Assembly: GCA_903813345.2 (NCBI GenBank)
Contig: CAIIXF020000007.1
Coordinates: 17,659,564 to 17,723,563, forward strand
Direction of reading: 5' to 3'
DNA: 64,000 nt
Source: Owenia fusiformis
Lineage: Eukaryota; Annelida; Polychaeta; Sabellida; Oweniidae
Part shown: positions 50,701-60,200 of the stretch, one piece after another
Numbering within the stretch: position 1 is the first letter of the stretch
How the letters are laid out: each line of letters starts with the position of its first letter
Made by a program: the position numbers and the translations under genes
Notes under the pieces: generated by a model
What the model saw: only the letters and a program-made list of their open reading frames with translations
What the model was told of the DNA's origin: nothing
Databases searched by the model: none

Positions 50701-50756
50701 TCATAAAAAATCACTGTTCTTTCTTTCAGTTCTTGCAGTGTGTGATGTGCTTGTGA
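44738..50756 (+). CDS. Sorcin/grancalcin-like penta-EF-hand protein (8 exons)
   Basis: This is a calcium sensor of the penta-EF-hand family; relatives dimerise through EF5 and move to membranes on calcium binding. Exons: 44738-45058, 46378-46437, 47015-47090, 47779-47818, 48063-48084, 50004-50154, 50345-50547, 50730-50756. They sum to 900 nt, 299 residues. Exon 1 (residues 1-107) is rich in Gly, Met, Gln and Pro and has three 'QPQMGQ' repeats. EF1 (about 120-150, TLNGIQGEELQRIL) lacks calcium ligands. EF2 loop D173-E184 (DRNKDGIMQLPE) and EF3 loop D203-E214 (DTDRSGFIEAHE) are canonical. EF4 (SRAMDDRRCLVAFDDF) is degenerate. The end FSYDDFLQCVMCL is close to sorcin FPYDDFIQCVMSV, so sorcin/grancalcin fits better than peflin or ALG-2. 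The N-terminus is about 100 residues longer than in sorcin. The intron after Asp173 is U12-type. Confidence 0.92.
46231..46331. repeat. Short palindromes of the GGCTTTCAA/TTGAAAGCCCATG family
   Basis: 'aggctttcaagtaaagttga' with 'aagcccatg' forms one palindrome (46235-46263), and a further TTGAAAGCCCATGG arm lies at about 46318-46331. They are in intron 1 of the EF-hand gene. The same 13-base arm occurs at 18.5 kb. Confidence 0.65.
48166..49925 (-). repeat. AAAATGGC-family repeat in the U12 intron, split by a MITE
   Basis: 'gtctgtctgtccatatgtct' near 48180 is the complement of a GACGGAC-type tail. Then come 'ggataactcaaattcaaatt', 'aagatggctgctgaat' and 'aagtggccaccatttttg'. After 49560 the same wording resumes ('tatggctactcaatccaaaa', 'gccaccatttttggc'). 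The family is therefore present on the minus strand and interrupted by a CAGGGTG element. Confidence 0.65.
48650..49570. mobile_element. CAGGGTGG-ended MITE nested in the intron repeat
   Basis: TA|CAGGGTGGTCCAAAAAAGTG is a mariner-like left end. Subterminal 'catgttgtagagaaaggtct' (about 48727) is mirrored by 'agaccttcctctacaacatg' (about 49535). The right terminus is not clear. There is no transposase frame. Confidence 0.6.
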
Positions 50757-51321
50757 AGATTGGACCAGTCTTTATTCACCAGTTATAGACAAGAGACATA
50801 TATTTTCTGGATTTTGAAGCCCTGTGATTGGAGGATGTAGACAAGAGACAATAACATGTGTGATTGTGTGTTATCCTTATTCCATGTAGCATGCTCCCTG
50901 ACCTAATGCGAGATTAGCCTATGCTTGTAGCAGTTTTTCACAGGAGTCCAGTCACAACTCTGAATCTCTTAACATGAGATATACAATGGAAAGCAGTGAG
51001 TCTGAAATAACATGTCAACTCAAAACAGGCTAGCTGGAGTTTCAGAGGAATCACCCTTATTCAGGAGCCATTTGAAACTGATATTTGTATACAATGAAAC
51101 TGTGATATTTCAATTGTGCAACATTCCAGGAGGATGGACTTTATAATTGTTTATATTATATTGTGAAATAATTTATTTATATAACAATAAGATTGTGTAG
51201 AGAAATTAAATTTTTGTAGTTCTATAATCATATTTATATTTGTACTGATCATGGGGAGGACATGTCAATTTTGACAATTTTATTAGATTAGATAAGTTTT
51301 TTTTCTATTCTATTTATAAAC

Positions 51322-51327
51322 AATAAA
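51322..51327 (+). terminator. Poly(A) signal of the EF-hand gene
   Basis: AATAAA lies 566 bases after the stop codon at 50756. The implied 3' UTR contains a fragment of the small inverted-repeat family seen at 12.2 kb (about 50805-50838). Confidence 0.6.
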
Positions 51328-51780
51328 AAAATTATAAAATGCATTTTTTTGTTTAGTTTTATTTGGTGACAAGTGTTGTCTCACTCATTAATAGGAATAC
51401 TTTCGATTTACTTATATACAATGAAAGAGAGTACATGTAATGTACAGGGTGTCCAATAAATAAGGTGAAAGATATTGTAACTTTCTTAATATTGCACCAA
51501 TCTTGATGAAATTTTCAGAGTTTGTAGACAAACCTTTTTACCTTTATTCTGTGAATTTAAAGCGTCTTCTATTTGATTGGCCAGAGTTTTGGTTGCTATA
51601 GCAACCGAACAACAAAAAGGCGGGGCAAGTTTGTTTATGTCACAACTTTCCAAAACATATTTCTTCTTTCTGATAGCTTTATTCATATTCCCAGGTCTAT
51701 TGCTACCACAAATACAATATAAAAACAGTCCTAAAGTCCCATTATTATGAAAATAAGCTATTCAACAGAATGTCCATCTC

Positions 51781-51988
51781 TAGCTATACACTAATTCTTT
51801 TGCCTATTCACCCACTCTCTAAACATTCTTTCACACCCATTCTTGCTCATTTCGTGAAGTCTTGCTAAGACATGTGATCTGAGTTCATCAGTGCTTCCAA
51901 ATTTATTTCCTCTCAAGTCACCTTTGAGTTCTGCATATAAGTAAAAGTCATTGGGTGCAACATCTGGGGAATATGGAGGGTGTGCAAG
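51781..51988 (-). pseudogene. Mariner transposase C-terminus fragment (left arm)
   Basis: On the minus strand this reads HPPYSPDVAPNDFYLY, then a run with STDELRSHVLARL and REWVNR. SPDxAPxD is the C-terminal catalytic motif of Tc1/mariner DDD/DDE transposases. The frame ends at an in-frame TAG after NRQKN, while the following CIARDG codons match the other arm. It is only the 3' end of the gene, so it cannot act alone. Confidence 0.85.
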
Positions 51989-52019
51989 TAGGGGTAGCCC
52001 CAGTGCCCTAATAGTTTCA

Positions 52020-52166
52020 CTAGTGAGAATAGCTGTGTGTGAACTCAGATCACATGTCTTAGCAAGACTTCAGGAAATGGGCAAGAATGGGTTTGAAAGT
52101 GTGTTAAGAGAGTGGGTGAATAGGCATAAGAAGTGTATAGCTAGAGATGGATATTATGTTGAATAG
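52020..52166 (+). pseudogene. Mariner transposase C-terminus fragment (right arm)
   Basis: The plus strand reads CELRSHVLARLQEMGKNG, then LREWVNRHKKCIARDGYYVE and stop. It is the mirror copy of the fragment at 51781-51988 and keeps the natural C-terminus, but the SPDxAP motif is not present on this side. Confidence 0.85.
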
Positions 52167-52376
52167 CTTATTTTCATAACAATGGGACTTTAGGACTGTT
52201 TTTTTAATATTGTATTTGTGGTAGTAATAGACCTGAGAGTATGAATAAAGCTATCAGAAAGAATAAAGGTAAAAAGGTTTGGGCTACAAACTCTGAAAAT
52301 TTCCTCAAGATTGGTGCAACATTAAGAAAGTTACAATATCTTTCACCTTATTTATTGGACACCCTGTACATTGTAC

Positions 52377-53790
52377 AATACGTCACATGGTCCTTTGCAT
52401 ATGAAGCAGATGATGCTTGTTAGATTGGTAATCAGATCATGTACTATCCGACTGATTTAGAACTTTATTATTCCATGAAACACAATCTAAAATCAGTTTT
52501 AGTCAATACTTCAATGACAAAAACACTTTTGAATGGAATTTTTGCTCCTTTCAATTCCCCATTTAATGTGAGTATATTGAAATGTTAATTTTAAATATGA
52601 CTTCTGGGATATTTCCCCCTCAAAATAATAAAGGGCTTTATCCTGCCTATGACAAGTGAGATTTTGTAGGTGCATAACAGCGGTATATAAAATTGTTATC
52701 GTTGGGGAGTGGGACATCATATTTCCGGCTCCAATATTTTTGGGTAAACATTCTCATTCAGTAAAGTTTTCACTTTTTTCCATTTGTGTCATTGTTAAAT
52801 GTATGATATGATTTCATGCATGCGATTTATTGCAAGTTTTGCTCTGAGATTTTGATCTTTCTATATTTTAAAATCATCTTTTAAGTGCTGAGCCTAGGCT
52901 AGTACTGTAGAAAAGAGCTTCAGTACACAGGCTGTCAGCTGTCTGGCTGTATTACAGTGTCACTTATCATAGGATAAAATAGCTATGTGATGGTCAGATT
53001 TGGATATGGGGTGTATCGTTTGGGAAATATGGTATCTTAACTCTGACCCTCTGTAAGATATCTATGTTTCCCTCAGGCTATACCCCATATCCAAAACTGA
53101 CCATAACATAACTCTTATATATGTATAATGTATATCTATGAACCCAAAAGGAATTTATTGACAATTTATCTTTATTCATAATCACATATTATTTACAGTA
53201 AAATTCAATAAATAATAACAAGTCTATAAGACATTCAAACCAAAATAAAACCATTCCACTAATTCTTGTATTGTAATTCTTAAATACACCAGTACTTTTA
53301 AGCAGTTGACATATTAAGAATATTCCATTTTTAGCAGTGACTGTCCCTCAAAAATTCAAAACAACAAGACATTTCTTTTATTAATTAAGTAAATACATAA
53401 GCATGGCTGCTGATCACTGATTAACTGTATGTTAAATGACAAAAAGTTAATCAGTTCCTTTCAATAATCAATCTGATTAATTTAACTTCCATTTACACAC
53501 CAAAATCATTTATTATTTAAACAACATTCTACCAATGGTGAGATAAAAAATAATCCCCCAACCACAGTGTTCACTGCACATACTCATATAAAATGGATTT
53601 ATTATCCAGTTAATAAATAATAACAAAAAACACATTACAAAGTGCATCTTGTTGCAGCCTGACAAGTGCACATTAAAATATCTGCAATGCATATTTGCAT
53701 TTACACCTTCGCATCCAGTCTAAATTTCTTAATAACAATTTTACATATTTGCTTTGCAGATCCTGCTCTAAATATACCTGGTATATAAAA
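52377..53790. other. Intergenic sequence with one hairpin
   Basis: A hairpin at 52991-53104 pairs 'ggtcagatttggatatgggg' with 'ccccatatccaaaactgacc'. The rest is AT-rich with no gene recognised. Confidence 0.5.
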
Positions 53791-55678
53791 ATTAGTACCG
53801 TGGGTACTGGGCTCACATGGTGGCAGAAAAAAACAGATATAATTTTTTGCTGATTTTTTGTTACAAAATTATTTCAAGCCATCTGTCTCTCAGTCAATTA
53901 AAATGGCTAAAAAAAAAAACGGATATAATCTTTTGCCAATAATTTGTAACAAAATTATTTCATACAACTACTCTTTACAGTGACATGGCTTTTTGCAATG
54001 CAAGAGGGCCGCAAGACACCTGAAATTATTTGTAAAGCTAGGAAATGGGCCAAAATTGAATTTCGCGAGACAAAAATGGCGACCATTTTGAAATCAGGCA
54101 AGCTTTAGAACCAGGAGTCATAGGGGAGTTTTTTGTATTGTTGTTGAACAAAAATAACATGAAACTGGAATCCTATAGACAGAGGTTTTAAGCAAATGGT
54201 CCAAAAGAGGATTTCGCGAGACAGATGCACAAATCAATGTTAACTAAAATGGCTGAAAATAAAAAAAACGGATATAATATTTTGCCGATTTTTTGTAACA
54301 AAATTATTTCATACAACTACCTTTTACAGTGACATGGCTTTTTACAATGCAGGACAGCTGAAATTATTTGTAAAGCTAGGAAATGGGCAAAAAGTGAATT
54401 TCGCGAAACAAGAATGGCAACCATTTTGAAAATAGGCGAGCTTTTGAACCAAAAGTCATAGGAGAGTTTTTTGTATTGATGTTGAACAAAATTAACTTAA
54501 AATGGGAATCCTATCGACAGAGGGTTTAAGGTAAATGGTCTAAAAGTGGATTTCGCGAGACAGATGGACAAATCAATGTTAACTAAAATGGCTGAAAATA
54601 AATAAATGGATATAATTTTTCGCTGATTTTTCGTAACAAAATTATTTCATACATCTACTCTTTACATTGACGCTGACATTGAACCAAGAGTCATAGGAGA
54701 GTTTTTTGTATTGATGTTGAACAAAAATAACTTAAAATGGGGATCCTATCGACAGAGGGTGTAAGGCAAATGGTCCAAAAGTGAATTTTGCGAGACAGAT
54801 GGACAAATCAATGTTAACTAAAATGGCTGAAAATAAATAAATGGATATAATTTTTCGCTGATTTTTCGTAACAAAATTATTTCATACATCTACTTTTTAC
54901 TTTGCAATGGATTTCTACAATGTAGGACACTTGAAATTATTTGTAAAGCTAGGAAATGGGTCAAAAGTGAATTTTGCGAGACAAAAATGGTGGCCATTTT
55001 GAAAATAGGCGAGCTTTTGAACCAGGAGTCGTAGGGGAGTTTTCTGAATTCATGTTGAACAGAAATAACTTAAAACAGAAATCCTATCGACAGAGGTTTT
55101 AAAACGTGCCACTGTTATTGACAGAAAGTGGATTTCGCGAGTCAGATAGACAAATCAATGTTAACTGAAATGGCTGAAAATAAAAAAATGGATACAATTT
55201 TTCGCTGATTTTTTGTAACAAAATTATTTCATATATCTAATCTTTACATTGACATGGATTTTTACAATGTAGGACACCTGAAATTATTTGTAAAGCTAGG
55301 AAATGGGCCAAAAGTGAATTTCGCGAGACAAAAGTGACGGCCATTTTGAAAATAGGCGAGCTTTTGAACCAGGAGTCATAGGGGGGTTTTCTGTATTGAT
55401 GTTGAACAGAAATAACTTAAAACAGGAATCCTATCGACAGAGGTTAGCTAGGAAATGGGCTAAAAGTGAATTTCGCGAGACAAAAGTGACGGCCATTTTG
55501 AAAATAGGCGAGCTTTTGAACCAGGAGTCATAGGGGGGTTTTCTGTATTGATGTTGAACAGAAATAACTTAAAACAGGAATCCTATCGACAGAGGTTTTA
55601 AAACGTGCCACTATTGTTGACGGATGGACAGACAGACGGACAAGTGAGTGATTGCAAAAGCTCACCATGTGAGCTAAA
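53791..55678. repeat. Third AAAATGGC tandem array with GGAC tail
   Basis: Five to six units of about 190-360 bases repeat 'acaaaattatttcatacatc', 'aaattatttgtaaagctagg', 'agtgaatttcgcgagacaaa', 'ggccattttgaaaataggcg' and 'ggaatcctatcgacagaggt'. The last two units (about 55310-55610) are nearly identical. The array ends with 'gacggatggacagacagacg' and 'aaagctcaccatgtgagct'. No protein is coded. Confidence 0.88.
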
Positions 55679-56596
55679 AAGGGTTATGTCCTGGTAGGTT
55701 TTGGATATGGGATTTATTTTTTCAATTACTGGAAGTGGGAAGATATGCCCAGGAGCGGGAGATATGGAAGTTCTGGATATGGAATCCTCAAAATCAGGAT
55801 ACAGGATATATACAGTAAACCTGTCTTAGTGAACACCTCTCTCTAGTGAACACCTGTCTCCTTTAATTAAAGACTCAAATCCTTAAACACATTTAAGCAT
55901 TTTCTAAACTTTCAGGCATTAATTCCAAGTGAATTTGATAAATCTGTGAAGTCTTATAGGAGATTTTGTAAGCTAATACTTTAAAGGTGCAACAAGTAGT
56001 GCAGAGGGGCCATTCAACGATCATGGACCAGTGTCAAAATATATTTAAGTTTGGATATTTCATCTAGACTAACATCTGTTTTTCTTATGAATGAGCTTGT
56101 GAATATTCTCTCTATTAAAGATAAGTTTGGCAAACTGTAAACATTTTATGCAAACTTTAAACACGAGTTATTGGACAAGGTTAAAAGACCAATGTTTGTA
56201 CTGTATTTTTTTTGTATTGTGTCCATGGCGCGGTATCAGACCTGCGTGCATACTATACACAGTTTGAAACACTGTATGCACACAGTTTGGATACCGCGCC
56301 GTGGTGTCTGTTACTGTACTTTGGCAATTTTCACAGCAGATGCATTGTATATCATGTAGGTATTTGTGAAACAAAAAACAAAACTACAATAAAGGTAAAT
56401 AAAATAGAATCTACAATATTCATAAGCTTGAGTGTACTTTAAGATACACATTAATACACTGTTGAATAACACTGCATTTCATTTTCACATATTAGATGAC
56501 TAATACTGCAAATGTACACACATACACCAGTATAATCATGTTTTCTGCAATTACACATGCATATATTTCTTATAATTGTTGGTTTAAGAAAACAAT
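55679..56596. other. Intergenic sequence with pogo fragment and hairpin
   Basis: 'acagtaaacctgtcttagtg' at 55813 with 'tctagtgaacacctgtc' is a lone pogo-like end. A hairpin at 56226-56306 pairs 'ggcgcggtatc' with 'gataccgcgcc' around a second inverted pair ('cgtgcata', 'tatgcacac'). No gene is visible. Confidence 0.5.
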
Positions 56597-57180
56597 TAAA
56601 GATACTCTATACCATAGGAGAGCGCAATCAATACCCCCTGGACTTTTTGTGTACTGAGTTTTACCACATAGTATTACATACCTAGTGAAGCATTTGTATG
56701 GAAGTCAATGGAGCTGAAGGTCAGCTATATATTCCTGTATAGCCATAGCCGCCAAACTTTTTTACCATGACAATCTCATGACGTCAATTCACTTCGTCCA
56801 AATTCCACTCGCAAACAGACGTGTGACGTCATTGATATAACGTAGCCATGGTAATAAAGGTATGTAATACAACAATTATGTCTGTATCATTGAATATATG
56901 ACTTTCGTCTGTCGTAATGTATATTGTTGACAGACCTCAGGCATATATTCAATGATAGGGACATAACTGCTAATTATTCAACCCCTCAGGCCTACAAATG
57001 ATGGCCACGGAATCAACTGTGTTAAATTTTGCCAGTTGGTGGTTCTGTCGATTATTTCAATATATCAGCAATTACATGTATACTTGTACCCTTAAGTTGG
57101 TCTCAAGATATATCTAAGGTACCTATACCTGTGTATCATTGATTGTCCGGAAGGGATACCTACAGTATACTGCATCTTTA
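56597..57180. mobile_element. MITE, longer copy of the family in BHMT intron 1
   Basis: 'aaagatactctataccatag' at the left faces 'atacctacagtatactgcat' with 'ctttaa' at the right. An inner inverted pair is present: 'ttatgtctgtatcattgaat' near 56876 and 'attcaatgatagggacataa' near 56947. It lies just downstream of the RETREG stop codon. Confidence 0.65.
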
Positions 57181-57285
57181 ATATCTTTCTCTTTAACAAG
57201 GAAGAAGTAAAACAATAAATTATACCTAAATTGGCTAGTAAGTACTGGCCAACTACATGAAGTTATCCTTAGTTGACTCATAACA

Positions 57286-60200
57286 TCATTGATTAGAAGT
57301 TTTGCCATCAAATTCCCCAAGATCTTCTCGACTTAGAAACTCAAATTCTGCTAAAATTGAGTCATCAGAATTGCCTCTGTTGAGTTCACTTGATGGTGGG
57401 TCAGTTTTACAAGTTGAAATATCTGAATCATTACTGTTATTTTGTGTTTTATTTTGTTGTGTAGCTGAATAGGCAGCTTCTTTGACGGTGTCAGATAGTT
57501 TATTCAGGCCAACTAGAGTACTCTCCACTACTGTTGATACAGTGCTTTCAAGCATGGCCTTGGCTGAAGTGGGTAGACCCATTACAGAACTTGAGCTATC
57601 ACCCACCACTGATCCAGTTTCAGAATTTTTCATTGCACTAGTGGAAATTTTCTTTCCACCCGGGGAAATCTCCCTCACACCATGAGAACTTCCTCTTGCA
57701 GATGTATGATCAACTTGGTCCAGATCAGGAAATGAAAGCCCAGTATCAATATCAACATCTGTGTTGTCGGAGTTATCTGACTCCTCAAAGTGACTGGGTA
57801 GGAATAACATTGAGTCAGCTGCACCTTCTGCCATGAGTTTTTCTATACGTGTCTGGCTCATTGGATCGGGCCTGTCAAGGATTGTGTCATCATATGATGG
57901 AATACTGGATAAGCCATGAGAGAAAGACATCTCTGAAGTGGGAGCAATTTGAGGTATAAATTCTGGAATAAACAATTTATAAGATTAATTTCGATAGAGA
58001 ATAACTCAATAGCTCAAAACAAATAATAACAAGGCATTTACATGGCACAACGTCACCACTTTGATACAAATTGTCCAGTTGATACAGACTTAATTAATTG
58101 TAATTGAGGGTAACAAGTTAATACAGACATTGAATGCAAACACCGAACCCTGGTCACAAAAAATGTCTTTCAACACAATGACCTTGATTGTCTCATTAAT
58201 GATTGAATCATTTCAGTACAATCTGACTTAAACCTTTATTATAAGTATCTGAATTATTTACAAACAGCACTAGTCTATAGCACTAAGAAACTATATACCA
58301 TCATCACTGTGTAGGGGTGAGACTTCACGTGACCTGTGCGAGGGTGTCAACATAGCTGGGGTGGGATTCTTGGATTCATCCTCACTGTCTGTAATTGCAC
58401 GTGCCAATGCTGCGGTGATCTCAGGGTCCAGAGAAGGAACAAACTCCTCAACATCTGTGTCACTGTCTGTGATTGCTAGATCTTTAGATGCACTACCAGG
58501 TGTACCTGACTTACGCTTTGACTTTCTTTTAGCTGTAGGAAGAATGAAATGAAATAGTGATCTTCATATGGGCATTGTCTTTTCTAACTAATCATATGGT
58601 GGGACTTATCACTTTACAAATCATATATTTATATACAATTTAGATTTTTTACTGGTTAATAAGATTTATGTGATTCAGAGTGATTTGCTTCATGAATTTC
58701 AAAATTAAAATGTTGTCATTTGTGCTTTGAAGCTCAAGTATTTACCCTAAGGTGGCTTTGGTTGAACACTCAGTAAATAAGGAGGAAAATGGTTGTTCAT
58801 GTGTCATCATTCAAACTACTAGTGACATCTTTTCTATGTAAGAAAAACTTTCAAAAGTGATATACAGTGCTTCTCACCAAACTAGTGATGATTACATCAA
58901 TCTCATTTAGTTTATCATGAATCCAGGTGTCTCCCTTTTCCAATGGTATGTCATTTGTTCATATCTGATAATGGACCACTGAAAAATCATTGTTTTTTTC
59001 GTACATGGGTGAAAAGGCCTTTATGTGCCAAGTTATGAAATATCAATCAACTGATCCTTATTGTGCAATCAGGTAAACCATTATGTAATTGGTACTGGGG
59101 ATTAAATTCTTGTCACAAGATTTACATAACACAGGTTTTTGATTTAGATTGACTAAGAAAAAAGAAAAAATGAAAAGTTTAACTTTAAGTGTTCATCAGT
59201 ATCCTTGTTGGTTCAGTTAACAAAACATATGGAAAAAGAAGTGGCATAAACAGTCGTTGTCTGTCATCTTATGAAAGATTATTCATGAAAGATTACATAT
59301 AATGCCCTTTCACATGACCACTATTTCACACTGGCTTGTGTCTCTATGTTGCACACCTCTTTGAATCATCTGGGGTTCTCTTTGTGACTCTCTACATTTT
59401 TAACTGTTGCAATGTCTAAAACTTGGTCCAGAGCAGATTTTGGCACATTGTGCAAAAGGAATGATTATTCAGTGGTCTGTGGTCGTATATGAATAATTGA
59501 TACATACCATTGGAAAGAAGAGACATGTGGCTTCCTGGTAAACTGGTAAATCAAATTGGTTTTGTGATTTTACAATGTCTTTGTTGCGTTTTTTTGGGAC
59601 GCACTGTATATCACTGTATATCATACATGTACGTATCCCAGTTGACTTATTGAAAAATATCTATCGAAGGAAATTAAAACAGAGTTGCAAAACTTACACT
59701 TTTTTGATCTTGTGCGTTTTATTTTTAGACTGTATTCCAACTGCATCATGAAAGGCTCAATCTTCACATAGGCCCTCTGTAAGATATTGTGGTACACCAT
59801 ACATGGCCAAAGTAGCAAGCTCATAACTGAAACATGAAAGGTTTAATCTTTAGACAGGTCCTCTGTATGATATTGTGGTACATGATACAAGGCCACAGTA
59901 GTAAGCTCATAACTGGAACATGAAATGTTTAATCTTTAGACAGGCCCTCTATAAGATATTGTGGTATACCATACAAGGCCAAAATAGCAGGCTCATTACT
60001 GAAACATGAAAATGTAGGCCCTCTTTATACAAGATATTGTGGAAACCATTTACTTGACAAAGCAATAAATGCTCATCCTTATATGTATTTCAAGACAGCA
60101 TAATGTTTCCTCACCCGTGATATAGCAGTGAAGGCTCACCTGTTAAATATGACAAGTCAATACTTCCTTACCTGTAATATATTACATAGTAATGAGTACT

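Larger units (their letters stand above)
51445..52376. mobile_element. Palindromic Tc1/mariner relic
   Basis: The element is flanked by TA, with inverted ends CAGGGTGTCCAATAAATAAG. Each half carries the same sequence in opposite orientation: terminal repeat, then the 3' end of a transposase gene, meeting near 52,000. It therefore looks like two right ends joined head to head, about 930 bases. Another copy of the same terminus begins at 63877. Confidence 0.9.

Noticed and set aside
44738-50756. Peflin or ALG-2 (PDCD6)
   Set aside because: The glycine-rich N-terminus suggested peflin, but the EF5 end (FSYDDFLQCVMCL) and the EF2 region match sorcin/grancalcin.
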